Origin: Hyparrhenia diplandra
Lineage: Eukaryota > Streptophyta > Magnoliopsida > Poales > Poaceae
Direction: 5' to 3'
NCBI GenBank assembly: GCA_015847255.1
Contig: JADLZK010011558.1
Location: 62,001-126,000 of the forward strand
Length of the DNA: 64,000 nt
This document shows, in pieces, positions 1 to 11,832 of the stretch. The notes beneath the pieces were generated by a model. It saw only the letters and a program-made list of their open reading frames with translations. It searched no databases and was not told the origin of the DNA. Both the position numbers and the translations under genes were made by a program. The stretch's first letter is position 1, and the number at the start of each line of letters is the position of its first letter.

Positions 1-583
1 AATTTCGACAACAAAGTTTAGATATTTCAAGTTGTAGTTGTAACAAGTATATATATGGTTTGTTACATCCGAGGTGCGAAATGGAATGATGTACAAATAT
101 ATGCAGAGGCTCTGCTTTGTTTGCAGACAGAAGTCTCTTTTCCCGAACATGAAAGCAGGCAGAGAAGTAATGGATGTGTGATTTAATATTTGAATTTCTG
201 TTTTTCAGGGAATGAGATGCCCAGCGAACACTCACAAGGCAACTTTTCATGTCAATGCCAACATGGCAAAGCAGAGTAGTGGCAAGGGGAGTACCTCAGG
301 ACAGAGGGGTGGTAAGGCCCCAAGTGGTGTAAACATGGATGGAGGACTCAACGAAGAAGAGTTCTTCGAGTGGTTCCAGAATGCAGTCAACTCTGGAATG
401 TTTGAAACTACATTCGGGGCACAAGGTGACCCAACTTCTCCTGGTAGCGGGAGCAATGCGAAGAGTAGCAGCAGTAGTAAGAAAAAAAAAAAAAAAAGGG
501 AAAGAAACAGTGGTAAGCAAAGCAGGTTGTGGTCTGGCGATCACTACTACCTGGGCCAGAGAAAAATTGAAACAGAATAAGCG
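1..583 (+). CDS. Last exon of a conserved + strand gene, possibly a J-domain protein (5' end outside window)
   Basis: A polypyrimidine tract ending in AG at 207-208 precedes an open frame starting at 209 (GMRCPANTHKATF...), so bases 1-208 are intron. The exon carries a CP-containing basic motif, a serine/glycine linker, a conserved-looking acidic aromatic stretch (EEEFFEWFQNAVNSGMFETT) and a serine-lysine tail. I associate this arrangement only loosely with large plant J-domain proteins; the J domain would lie upstream of the window. A run of 16 A at 482-497 lies in the tail. With the length shown, the frame ends at the TAA at 578-580; one more A would end it at a TAA after GKKQW, and one fewer would extend it to about 629. 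The real C terminus is therefore uncertain. Confidence 0.45.
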
Positions 584-629
584 TTTTGGTTATGGAAATA
601 CAACGCTGAAATATCGGCCCCCGACTTAA

Positions 630-760
630 TGGTTCGTAACGAGGGGCCATTGTAAATTCTGGTTCATAATGGAAAGAGTGTTGGCTGATGTTAATGGCCC
701 ATTGTAAATCCTTGTTCATCATGGAAATAGTTGGCGGAATGTTAATGTGCCATTCTGGCC
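630..760 (+). repeat. Short tandem repeat in the 3' flank, unit about 52 bp
   Basis: The motif GGCCATTGTAAAT with flanking GTTCATAATGGAAA recurs at about 52-bp spacing (near 647, 699 and 750). It lies just downstream of the first gene, probably in its 3' UTR. The third unit is diverged. No coding potential is seen. Confidence 0.6.
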
Positions 761-1016
761 TGGGAACTTGCTTGCGGGAAAGCTATAAGCAAAATGCAAC
801 ATGCATATATATGTAAAGATCATGTGCATAAATTGCAGGTGGTTTAGCATGAGCTGCACTATCCTAGTCTCTCAGTAGATGCTACACTGCTGTGCCGAAA
901 TGTCACTGCCCCTCTGGCATCAGAATTCAGAAGCAGCAAACAGATGGCATGTTCATGAAGCCGCTAACGTCAATTGTCGGGCTTGTCATGCCGTGGCAGT
1001 GCCGGCTTTTGAATTG

Positions 1017-1292
1017 GGGTGTGTTTAACACCCAAAATTTGGTGCAAAATTTTAGACGTATGTCACATCGTCTACAACGCCGTTTGTTAGTGATAAATAT
1101 TATCCTACCATGGTGTAACAGGAAGGGCCGAAAAGAATCGCCGTGCGTAATGTACATCTAAACTGTGTAATTAGTTTATTTTTTTTACCTACATTTCGTC
1201 TTTCGATACGTGTGCTTGGCATTTTGATGTGATGGGGAATCTTCTTTTGCGTAGTGAAATTTGGAGAGAAAGTTGAGGTCTTAAACACACCC
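1017..1292. mobile_element. Tourist-like (PIF/Harbinger) MITE, copy 1
   Basis: A 276-bp element with terminal inverted repeats GGGTGTGTTTAA / TTAAACACACCC, flanked on both sides by the trinucleotide TTG (1014-1016 and 1293-1295). The 3-bp target duplication and GG-starting termini fit the Tourist type. The interior (CGTTTGTTAGTGATAAATA... and ...ACTGTGTAATTAGTTTA) is shared with copies at 1349, 10868, 11833 and 12087. It encodes no protein. Confidence 0.85.
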
Positions 1293-1348
1293 TTGGTCAG
1301 AAATGAGTGGTGGTTAAGCGTTCTATAAACTGCCTACAGCAATATCTG

Positions 1349-1642
1349 GGGTGTCTTTAGGACTCAAAATTTGGGCCAAAATTTTGGGCCGGATGGGATG
1401 TGTATGTCGCATTTACACTTTAATAGCATGTTTCGTTTGTTAGTGGTAAATATTATCCTACCATGGCGTAACTAGCCTCAAAAAAAATCGTCTCGTAATG
1501 TATATCCAAACTGTGTAATTATTTTATTTTTTTACCTACATTTAGTCTTCGATACACGTGTCTTAGGTATTTTTGATGTGACGGGGAATCTTCTTTTTGC
1601 ATAGTGGAATTTGGGAAGAAACTTTGGGTGCTAAACACACCC
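1349..1642. mobile_element. Tourist-like MITE, copy 2
   Basis: A 294-bp sister of the element at 1017 in the same orientation. Its termini are GGGTGTCTTTAG / CTAAACACACCC and it is flanked by CTG on both sides (1346-1348 and 1643-1645). The 56 bp between the two elements is ordinary sequence, so these are two separate insertions and not one duplicated unit. Confidence 0.85.
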
Positions 1643-2095
1643 CTGGTTGCAATGAGCAATCCTGATCCTGGCACTGGCACTAAAGTGGTCAGCACATCGA
1701 GTCCTTTCTTGCCTAGGTACCAAATGTTTTAATGAATCTTTGTAGCCATCATAACAAAGACATTGCGTATCTTAAACGGAATTGCATTGTATGGGCAGCG
1801 CCTACAGTGATACAGATGAGGTGTAATTGCGAATTCGTGCTAGGCGCGCGGGCCTACAGAGGAATTCAAAAAGAAACTCTTATTTGCACCTAATGAATAA
1901 ATAATGAGAAAAGATTGTCGCTGAGTTGCATGAATTTTATTAGGCCCACAGAGGAATTCAAAGGAAATCTTACTTTGACCTAATATTAAATCGCATTTCC
2001 TATCCTATCCTACAGGTGCTTGAAAGTGAAGATGGAACTACCAGCAAAGGAGGTGCTAGACCAGTGTTGTCAGTGAGTATTGATCATTGGATTAA
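1643..2095. other. Intergenic stretch with a weak exon-like segment
   Basis: This stretch holds two related AT-rich blocks around 1850-1995, each starting with GGCC.ACAGAGGAATTCAAA. A short open segment at about 2016-2071 (LESEDGTTSKGGARPVLS) is preceded by TCCTACAG, which looks like a splice acceptor, and is followed by GTGAGT, which looks like a donor. It could be a stray exon fragment from an unidentified gene. No larger frame connects to it. Confidence 0.3.
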
Positions 2096-2289
2096 GGCCG
2101 GTCTCAATGAGGATTTCATGTCACAGTTTACAACACATTTAGATTTTAGAAACAATGTCGAAGAGTTTCATCCCCATGAAACTCTCTCACTCTCATGAAA
2201 CTCTTATCATATTTTTCATCATTAATACGGTATCACATCAGTCTAATTAATGCCCATAAAACTTTTATCAAACTGCATTGAGACTGGCC
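2096..2289. mobile_element. Tourist-like MITE of a second family
   Basis: A 194-bp element with inverted termini GGCCGGTCTCAATG / CATTGAGACTGGCC and a perfect TAA duplication on both sides (2093-2095 and 2290-2292). The interior contains repeated CATGAAACTCT motifs. Termini and TAA target site are classic Tourist/PIF-Harbinger features. Confidence 0.85.
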
Positions 2290-2604
2290 TAAGAATAAAT
2301 GAGAATGCAAAATTCAGGCGCCTATGATTTAGCAACTCCTTAATGAAAAAAAGAGTGGCGCTGGATTGCATGTATAACTTGATCAAACTCACGTCTTCCA
2401 TTTATGAACCCAAAATACATCAGTCAAATTTTACATACACTCGAGCGACTTGTGCACACTACCTTACAATAATTAAGTATATACAACCCAAATCATATAT
2501 GATATCTAAACTGTTAATAAAACAAACACACACAAAGAAGCTTTTACTGAAGCGGTGAAGTCGGCAATGGAAATACTCAGCAGTAGGTAGCACAGGTAGG
2601 AGAT

Positions 2605-5600
2605 TTATTTCTTCTTGGCGCCGCCGCCGTGGTTGACGTCGACGAGGCCTTCGTTGCCCGCGAGCATGAGGTACTTGTCCTTCCTCGTCAGCCCTGTGCA
2701 TGTGTACCCCAGCGCCTCTGCGATCCGCCGCTGCAGCTCGTTCGCCACGGCGCGCGCTGCCTCCGGGCCGTCGCCGCCGCACTTGAGGGCGTCCAAGAAC
2801 TGCACGATGTATGCCGGCACGGGGTTCATGAGTAGGAACAGAGGGTCCAGCGCCTTCCATCCCCCGCCGTCGTGCCGTGGAACATGCCCACCGACGAGTG
2901 CAGCGCCACGGGCGCCACGTCGTGGCCGAGCTCGGCGAACAGCGGGCTGAACCGCAGCAGGTACGGCTCGCGGCAGGTGGTGCCCTCGGGGCAGACGACC
3001 AGCCCGCCGCCGGTGCCGCGCGACTGCAGCTTGGCGTGCATGGCGGCGCGGTCCGCCGCGCGGTCCCGGGTGAGGCGGAACGTGGGGATCGGCGACAGGA
3101 CCTCCGAGAGGCGGCTGATGCTGTACGTAGCGGCGGCGAGGTCCGCGCGCCCGCGGCCGCGGCGACGTAGAGCGGGTCGAGCAGGGAGCGGTGGTTGCAG
3201 ACGAAGAGGTTCTTGGATGCCGAGGAGGGGTTCGCAATGAGGCGGTTGTGCATGCCGAGGGCGGCGAGGAGGGGCACGGAGAGCGAGAACGGGAGGACGA
3301 GGAAGGTGGCGATGCGGACGACGGCGAGTGCCGCGCCCAGCGGCACCCCATGAACATGGCGAGCGTCGCGGCAGGCGTCGGCCGGAAGGCGATCCGGCCG
3401 TCGTGGAAGATGAGGGGCTTCGGGTAGCGCCGCCGCGGGAGCGCGTGCCATCGCCGCCGTGCCGACTCGGTCGGCACGTATACCTCCTGCATCCACATCA
3501 ATGTTGAGCCATGGTTACAAAATGGAATCCAAAAACCACGAAGGAATTGATCATAAGATTTCAAAAAGGAATCAAGCACATTTCATAAAGATTTGCGATA
3601 AGATTTCAATTGAAGCACTTTGCATGTTTTTATCCTACGTGCCTTTTTTTTTTTTTCCTTTTGTCTTTGCACTTAGTAGAGGTCAAGCTAAGTTTCAATC
3701 ATTGGTGTGCTACTACGTACCTAGCTAGATATATTAATACATACAAAAATAATATATTCAAGGGAGTAGCTAGTAGGTATACATATAGTGCTGGCCTTCT
3801 TAACCATGTATGAGCAATTCATGCCCAAAATGTCTAACCAAATCTACTTTCAAGTCATCACACGATGAGCAGTCAAACAGAGCACTCAAGCACGTTCCAG
3901 TGCCGGGCCTAATTTAACTCTCATTACTTCAAGTTTTATGAAAGATGGTGCAGATTGCCTGCTCAAAACCGTCATAGTACAGTTCATAATTTGGTGGCAT
4001 TCGATCTAATTGTTTTCATAGCCAGTCTCAAACAATTCAAAGTCCTGACCGGTCTAGCACATGTATTCCTAGGGATACAAAGTGTGTGTGTGCGCATATG
4101 CGATGACTTTATAACTTTATGTGTATACAAACTACAAAGTATATATAACATGAACACATATATACATATATTAATTTATTCTGTCCTAAAAAATAAGTGT
4201 CAACGTCACTTCCCAAGAAGTTTGAACTTTTTAATTTTCACCAACTATATACAAGAAATCATTAATATTTTATGATATATAATAAGTATTTTTTATATTA
4301 TTAGACTAATTGTTAATACGTTTTCATAATACTTATTTAGAAATACAAATGTTGATAATTTTTTTCCCTATAAATCTAGTTAAACTTAAGAAAGTATAGC
4401 ATCCAAAGTTCGACACTTGTTTACAAATTATTAAAATACTTTTGTAACTTTTTTTTTTTTTTTTGTTATATAATCCTGATGTTGTTTCTATATGCATGCA
4501 TGTTCCCAATGCCGGGGTACGCGAGAACACTATGATATAGCACGATCATGATTTAATGAGACGAGTCGTTGGACGTCTACCGATCGAAGATCAATTTATA
4601 AAAGGTGACGCGAGTTCCTTTAGTTGACTAGTATTACGTGCTACGTGTTTTTTATATATATAATAACATCGTGTCGTCACAAAAAAAAAACATCATGCCA
4701 CGTGTTAGGTTACTTAACACGTCAGGTCATGCAGCAATCACCAAGACACTGACCATAGACCAATATCCCTGTTTTTTGCGTCTTTCTACCTGTGGCCTAA
4801 TAACAGCTTCGAAAATGACCAACCAATATATTTGCATCATAGATATATACGACTACCACCAAATTAAATACGTGGTATACTATGGATAATACATTCAAAA
4901 TAAGTGCACATCTCATATTTTGAGAAGTGAAAAAAAAAAAATGTACAGTTTGACTAAATTTATATAAAAGTTACAAATGTTCGTGATACCAAATAAGTAT
5001 CATTAGATTAACCAAAACATATATTTTGATAATAGTCTATTTGATATAGAAATGTCGATGCCATTTTTTTATAAACTAGTCAAACTTCTAAACACTGGAT
5101 TTCTTCAAATGGGATTATATCTTTCGATTACCATATATGAGTCTGTTGTTATATGGTCATTTTTTCACGTGTCAAATCGACATGATTTGATACATGTTAA
5201 TGTAGTCAAAATTTCCTTTTCGGAAAAAAAAAAATGTAGTCAAAAATTGAGAATGCGACTGCAGTAGGTACGTGTACGTCAGAGTTTATGGGACACCATC
5301 TATTGGAGAATAAGCTGGTACGTACAAACCTTGCAATGCTCTTGGAAGAGCTGGGCGAACGAGGACCCGAGTCCAGCAACGCCGACGACGACGTCGTCGT
5401 CACGGCCGCCGCTGGCCTTTTCTCCGGCGACCACCTTCTCCACGTCCAGCGCACGCAGCACCTCGCTCTCGTTCTCCATGACGCCCAGGTAGTACCCCCT
5501 GAACTCCCTCATCTCGGGCGCGACGACGGCGTCGACGCCGAGGTACTCGGCCAGGAACGGCTGCACCATGGCCCGTGGCAAGGCGCTGACGCACACGCAC

Positions 5601-6073
5601 CGCCGGCGGGGCGGCGCCACCGCCGCGTCGAACACCTCGGCGCTCACGTCCTCGAGGAACAGCTTGGGCAGCGCTGCCCTGCCAGCCCGGAACGCGTCCT
5701 TCCTGACCCCGAGGAAGGTCACGACGGTCATGGCCTTGACCGCCCTGTCGTGGCCGAGCAGGCGCAGGGCGGGGTAGAGCAGCAGCAGGAGCAGCGCCCT
5801 CACGAACCCGCCGCTCTCCAGGGCCACCAGCATGAAGTAAGGGAAGACGGAGGAGGACCTGAGCAGGCCGCCCTCCACCTTGCACACGGCGACGCCGCCC
5901 GCCGACGACGCCGGGAGCGCGTCCACCATGTCCAGCGTCGCGTCGCCACGCGCCCACCATCCGACGACGGCCTCGCCGGCGCAGGCTGCGCCCGGGTTAC
6001 GACGAGGGCGTTGAGCCTCCTGATGAGGGGCCTTGTTGAGCTGGGAAAGAGACTTGGCGAAGGCCTTGGACAT
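2605..6073 (-). CDS. GPAT: Glycerol-3-phosphate acyltransferase (GPAT), plant sn-2 type
   Basis: Two exons: 5330-6073 and 2605-3486. The intron (3487-5329) has a GT donor after AAG and a CAG acceptor, phase 0, joining ...FQEHCK to EVYVPTES. The start chosen is the ATG at 6071-6073 (MSKAFAKSLSQL). Exon 1 encodes the N-terminal HAD-like region and hydrophobic segments (FPYFMLVALE, ALLLLLLYPALRLL). The usual catalytic Asp of the first HAD motif is not seen: the site reads CKVEGGLL, so phosphatase activity is doubtful. Exon 2 has the acyltransferase blocks NHRSLLDP, VCPEGTTCREP and the VAPVAL block, ending GAKKK. Members acylate glycerol-3-phosphate at the ER for cutin, suberin or storage lipid. 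Exon 2 carries three apparent one-base losses (near 3346-3349, 3143-3144 and 2861-2865), each followed by conserved sequence in another frame. Confidence 0.88.
3487..5329 (-). other. GPAT intron with AT-rich MITE-like sequence
   Basis: The single GPAT intron (1.8 kb) is AT-rich. Two segments (about 4190-4400 and 4900-5100) each combine a block resembling AATAAGTGTCAACGTCA or AATAAGTGCACATC with TAAACTAGTCAAACTTC-like ends. This is the usual look of decayed Stowaway-type MITEs. I found no clean TIR pair or target duplication and no coding exon. Confidence 0.4.
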
Positions 6074-8556
6074 GGACACTGCAGGGACTAGCTAGGTAGC
6101 TAGTAGAGCTCGATCGCGCGTCGCAATGGCTGCTGGTTTGGCAGGCGTTGTGCTGTGCGAATGTGCGATGGGTTAGTCAGGCGGCAATGGCATCTGCATA
6201 TATGTATACATATATACATATGTGACATCTGTGGCCAGTATTTGTCTCTGAATGAATAAATGCTGCCTAAGCTTTGAAGAAACTAATGCGAACCTAACGA
6301 AAGACGTGCAATGTACAACACCAACGAGTTTCGAGTACCTTCCATCGATGGGTGATGTCGCATGCATGCATATTCGATAAATACGGCTGTTAGCTTAGTG
6401 CATGACAGTATACATGCACAATACAAAATGGACAAAAAGAAAGAATTTATACCGTGTGGTAATGGTTAGACCCTACGTGTAGTATTTGGATCATCTAGGG
6501 TAAGTGTTTGGCGGGTACACTGTCGAAGGCTAGGCTTTAACTTTTTGGAACATCTGTGATTTTGCATTTTCATTCTTCTATTAGCCTCAATTTGCTGGGT
6601 TTGACCAACTAGTAATAACTAGTTTAGTGATTTGGCTTAAAAACACTACACCCATTAGCCTGTTAAAGATATTTAGGGATAAACTTTAATCTACTAGTAG
6701 TTTTTAGTCCCACGGATCCAAAAATACAAATTTGCAGGACGATGAAAAACCATATGAAGAAAAATAACAACACAACCAACAAGAAGTGAAAAGTTCAACC
6801 AAAAAACAAATTAAAGACCATGTTTAGAGTGATAAGCCCCGTCACTATCAATTGCCCTCTAAGCGATTCAACTGTAACAGTGCCGTTGGTATTAGACCCG
6901 ATACCGATAGTGATGCATGATTTTGAAGTTGTGGCTGGCTTAGCTTGCTTCGAAACTCCAACCGTAGACATACTTTTATTTTCTTTTAATTGTGCTCTAA
7001 TAGTATATATATGATATGCTAATTCACAATAAAATGTCTATTGTTTGATAAACAAAAAGATTTTATTAATCCACAATCATTACATCGAGTTGATACATAA
7101 TTGTGACTGTCTAGACTCAACATCAATTCCTGTCATGCTACTGAAATAAAATATCTATGATAACTCTATTGATTTTTAAGATTTATATTGATGGAAAAAG
7201 ATAGACTCTTTTGGAATGATAGCGCGAATCTCACCGCCATGTTTTGTGCTCTTTGTGCAAAAGAAAAAAAAAAAATACACATGTAATCTCATTTGATGCA
7301 TCAGTAGGTACGAATTCCATTGTGATAATAAAGAAAGAAATGAATGACTCCAGAGCAAAGCTATATCAAAACAAGACAGTGATATTTTGGTACACCACAT
7401 GCTAACACGTGCATACAACCAAGTTCAAACTAAAACAAAATGCTATCCCGGTATAGTTGTTAAAATCCGCTAGAATCTGAACTTGAAAAGTGTGAGCGCT
7501 CTCCCATATGTTTCCTTCGTTATTTGTCGCGACAATTAATTTCTAGCACGTTCATGATGTTAAGAACTTGTTGGAGATGCCCATACTCCTTGTTGGGACA
7601 CTTTTGGGCGTCAATAGTCGCACATTAAACTGATAACTAGCAGAGCTAGTGGTGTCATGGTAGGCATAAAAGTTTTTTTTAGAACAAGGGTAGGCATAAA
7701 AGTTGAAGACGTATCAAAAGAGGCATGGTTCATCTCAGTACCACAATGGACATCGGTCTAACTTCTGTGTCAAATAGCGATTTCTCTTTTTATATTATTC
7801 TACTTTCATCACTTTAATTTGTAGCATCTCTATCTGATAACATATCCAATTTCCTGTAAGCAATGTTTTTTTTTTTTTGAAAAGAACGACAAAAGCTTTG
7901 CCGTTGTTTTTATTAGACGATATAAAAGAAAAACAGGTACAAACAACCGACACTTTTATTAGACGATATAAGCAGAGAGACGGAGCTGCAACAAACCTCT
8001 TATCTTATCTCCTACACCTATAATTTTTTGACCTTTTTTTTTTTTTAAAAAAAACTTATAAAAGAAACATCTAGGTTGTTCTACACCATAAGGAACATGA
8101 TTTTGGATTTTCGGTCAATCACGATCAGTACCAGTGGTGGATTGGCACTGTCGTCAGTTCAATCGATCAGAATGCCGAAGGAATTTTGGCTTCGCCTACT
8201 CACAATCAATGGATGGGTCACACGCAAACGCAAGCAACCAAATCCCTTGCGCAAAATTAGCTCGATCACATATAATAAATACTTGCATTTATAAGGTCGA
8301 TCGTAGTGTATTGATTAGTTCATTAATCAACGATCGGAGAGGAAGAATGAGTTCGGCCAGTTGTGGTTGCCGTGCGAGCATTTTGGTCAGGGTTGCCGTC
8401 CGCGTGTGCACGTATAAGTCTCGTACGCGCACGGGGTTGCACGCTGGCGCTTCATAAATTGCCATATTCATTGCGGCCAAGGACTGCAAGAGGCCGGTGA
8501 AAGAAATCGAGAACCAACTGGTGGTTATAAGTATATTTTGACTAGAGAAATTATTA
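6074..8556. other. Intergenic, GPAT upstream region and repeats
   Basis: The first few hundred bases must contain the GPAT promoter, but I cannot single out a TATA box with confidence. The rest is AT-rich with only short chance frames. Two copies of a GTAGGCATAAAAGTT phrase (near 7650 and 7690) and two copies of TTTTATTAGACGATATAA (near 7910 and 7955) are short local duplications. No gene is recognised. Confidence 0.5.
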
Positions 8557-10044
8557 GGGCATGTACAACCCGGGACGGGCGGTCGTCTGCTAGAGCGCTC
8601 CGAATTTAGCATGCGACAAATATAAAGATAGGTCATACAACCTACGGATAGATGACCGTCGTAAGTTGTTTAATGCTTTTGCGTGTTCTTAAGATCAACT
8701 ACAAATCATTTTGTATATACCATTGTGTGGTTATTTGATTGAATATATCAAGCATAAATAATATTAATATGGTTACAATAATTTTTAGGAATCATAAATA
8801 TAATAATTATTAAGTACAATAATTATTCACATACACTTCACTTTCACATTCCATGCGTACAATAAACAGCCTGATCAGATTCACAGGCGGCAGCCTGAAA
8901 GTTCACACATAGCTGTAAATTCAGAAACCTATATAACATTCAGGTAACAGATAACTGAAATTTCAGAGAATACACGGTTTCTGGATAACAGATGCACGAC
9001 GCAGCAGCTCGTTGAACCAAACAAACAAGTAGCTTGTTGTTAGGATGATGAACTAACTAAAATATCATTGAAACTAGCTGAAATTGGAAGCTATCTGTAA
9101 CTAAAATTCACATAGATGCAACCATTTTCAGAGAAAAAAAAAAATTCAGAGATAACAAGATCAAGTTCAGAGAAAACTGAAACCCATAGCAGTGGTAACA
9201 TATCTGCAACTAAAATTCGCACAAGATATTGTCAGTACTGATTTGCTATCATATTCCGTATGAGAGTTCGAATACAAGATATATACAATTAATTTTAGAA
9301 CTATGCCAATTCCAAGCACCGATTGGATCTGAAAACCTATGCCAATTGCAAGCGGCCGACCACCTGCTTGCCCAATAAAACGTAGACTGAATGCTTCAGG
9401 TAGATGTAAAATCTAATGAAGAACACCATGTTCGATGCGAAAGGAGAGGTCTGCCTGGAAAGCTATCGTTCACAAATCGTACGCAAAAGAGAGTTCTGAT
9501 TAAGAAAATGAAGTCACCCGCCGGCCATCCGCCTCTGCTCCATGCCGAAGGGGGCTCAAAGCAGCCGCATACCAGGGCGACGACGTGGAGGCGGCGATGC
9601 TGAGCTCGCGTCGGTCTCGTTCCCCAGCGGCGGCGTCCTCCTCCCGGACGGACTCCTCCCCGGCGGACTCCGTCTCCTCACCGCTGGCCTCCTCCTCCGT
9701 GAGCTGTGCCTCGCTGCTCCACCTCACGGCAGCGGCGGCGAGGCCGACGGCAGCCGGCGCGGTGCTCGGATCCGGCGACGGCCCCTCCCCTCTCCCTTCC
9801 TTTCTCCTCTGCCTCCACGATTTGGCGCGAAGAACTCCCGCGTGCACACATGGGATCCCAACGCCCCGTCGCCTCGTGAAGACGACGCGTACAACGCACG
9901 GAGGGCTCGTCTGCTTGGCCTCGGGCAACGGGACGAGTCGTCGCCTCGCCAGACGACGGGAAGGCCGTCGATGGGCAGACGCGGGGTCTTTTTGCAAAAA
10001 AGAACGCTATACAGACGGGAGCAATCGACGGGTTGTACATGCCC
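8557..10044. mobile_element. 1.5-kb non-autonomous DNA transposon with perfect TIRs
   Basis: The ends are a perfect 16-bp inverted repeat: GGGCATGTACAACCCG at 8557-8572, with its reverse complement at 10029-10044. The flanks read TTA on the left and TAA on the right, so a 2-bp TA duplication is the most that can be claimed. The left two-thirds is AT-rich with CAGAGATAAC/CTGAAA phrases. The right third (about 9500-10000) is strongly GC-rich with overlapping frames on both strands and no recognised domain. That contrast would fit a captured host GC-rich first exon, but I cannot name a source. Confidence 0.7.
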
Positions 10045-10867
10045 TAAGGGTCAAAGTTTTGCAAAGTATATGACGGACCATTGTCAAATTACAGGGGTTT
10101 ACACGCTGGCGCTTCATTTTGGTATTAGAATTCACAAATGACGCGGTCTGCAAAAGGCCGACCTCTTATTATTATAAAAATATTTATGAAAATGTGATAT
10201 ATGTATACTTTTATAAAAATATTTTTAAGACAAATCTAGAGTATAATTTTCATATTTACAAACTCAACAACTTAAAAGTTATTGATGATTTATACGATGT
10301 TTGACCAAATTAAAGGCACTTTTAATACTCGAGGGGTAGTTCCTCTAAGTCTAATGTAGATGGTATTAATTCTTTTAGCAATTGATAATGCATTGTTAGA
10401 AACTACGAATAAAAATCTGTCGTATATGAATTTTTCTTGGGGTTAATTAAATACACTTATCATTTGACTTATTTCTGAATGACCAAGGAGTACGTTATGT
10501 CTGCTGTCAAAAAAAAAAAAAAAACAGCGCTGTAAAAACAGACATATGGTCTTTTGGTTATATAATCGAAAGGCTGGGGCTTTCTGCCCTAGAACTTAAA
10601 AAAAAAAAAAAAAAAGATGAGTACGTTATATCAGGAGTAGGTGAGCCAAGCAAAGGACGAAGACTATCTTAGCATTACATAAGTAACTCTACATGAAAAA
10701 AGTAACATCTATGAAACATTGAAATCAAATGAGTATTTCATGATATATCTAGTTATATTAATATCATAAATACCGTGATCCATCAGTTTTTTTTTTCGGG
10801 ATCCGGCCATTCACCCGTTGTCATTAAGAGGAAAAGTTTGTTACATGAAAACCGGTACATTCGAACC
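10045..10867. other. Intergenic AT-rich stretch, nothing recognised
   Basis: This contains two long A tracts near 10508-10524 and 10598-10615 and AT-rich unique sequence. Just before 10868 there is a short phrase (CGGGATCCGGCC...CATTAAGAGGAAAAG) resembling the 3' end of a plant retroelement, too short to classify. Confidence 0.4.
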
Positions 10868-11069
10868 GAAAAGCACCGTAGCATTTTTTCGTTTGTTTGT
10901 GGTAAATATTATCCTACTATGGGGTAGCTAGGGTCAAAAGATTAGATCTCGCAATGTTGCAATGAGTTATTTTTGTTTACCCGCATAATTTTTTTTGGTA
11001 CATTTAATGATTCGATGTGACAGGAATTATGGAATTTCAAGCCAAATTTAGACGATCTAAACACAGCCC
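10868..11069. mobile_element. Truncated Tourist-like MITE, copy 5 of the GTGTTTAG family
   Basis: The interior CGTTTGTTTGTGGTAAATAT and the right terminus CTAAACACAGCCC match the family at 1017 and 1349. The left terminus is missing, replaced by unrelated sequence. It is a 5'-truncated copy. Confidence 0.65.
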
Positions 11070-11832
11070 GCCATTGCTATTTGATCAAGTTTAAAATAGT
11101 CTGATTTAGGAAAATTCTAAAAGTTGATTTATTCTAGAACGGAAGGAGTATTGTATGTAGTTTAAATAGTCCAAAGCTAGAGTAGCTACAGCCAAAGCCT
11201 AAAGTTTTATAGGGTACGACTGTACCGGTAGTTTAGATGGTCCAAAGCACGGGACAATGATGCATGAAAGGGTCAACGGAGCTGTAGACTTGTAGCACCT
11301 CGGAAAAGATGACGGACTTGATGGACAGACATGGCATGGCATGGGCAAGGCCCGTTCGGGCAAGGTGATATTTTCTCTCACAAAACGCCAAAGCCAGTGG
11401 TACTTTCTCTCACAAAGGCGTCCAGGGCTCTAAACGCCGAGCCAGTGGCGCACTGTCCATCACACATGCAAAGCATGGGCTGCTCATCTCGTCACCGTCA
11501 ACGTAATTGCCAAGATCAAGGTCCACACCCACGCTATGTGGTGCTCTAACCATGACAATTCCTTCTAAATCTGCCATCTAACCATGACACTTCCTTGTTG
11601 CTATGCAAAATAGATAATGACTGTTTTTAAAAAAAATACACAGTACAACGCGAGACACAACACGCACGCATACTCATCCCTATGAATACACGCGTACACA
11701 AACCCTACCTCTATGAGCACCTCCAAAGGGGCGAGTACCCGATCCGGAGATTCCCCGAAGTCACTATTGGCCTCGTCGTCGCCGACGGAACGTCGCTACC
11801 ACCACTGAATGCATAACGCCCGGTAAATCCTA
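11070..11832. other. Intergenic, no gene recognised
   Basis: Mixed unique sequence with short frames only. A block at about 11640-11820 (CACACGCATACTCATCCC..., GAATACACGCGTACAC) looks like low-copy repeat debris. No conserved protein segment is seen on either strand. Confidence 0.4.

Noticed and set aside
5288..6091. A 267-codon open frame on the + strand
   Set aside because: It is antisense to GPAT exon 1. The high GC of third codon positions suppresses stops on the other strand, and the translation has no recognised domain.
9542..10141. Long overlapping frames on both strands
   Set aside because: They lie in the GC-rich part of a TIR element and have no codon bias distinguishing one strand and no recognised domain. 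Kept only as transposon content.
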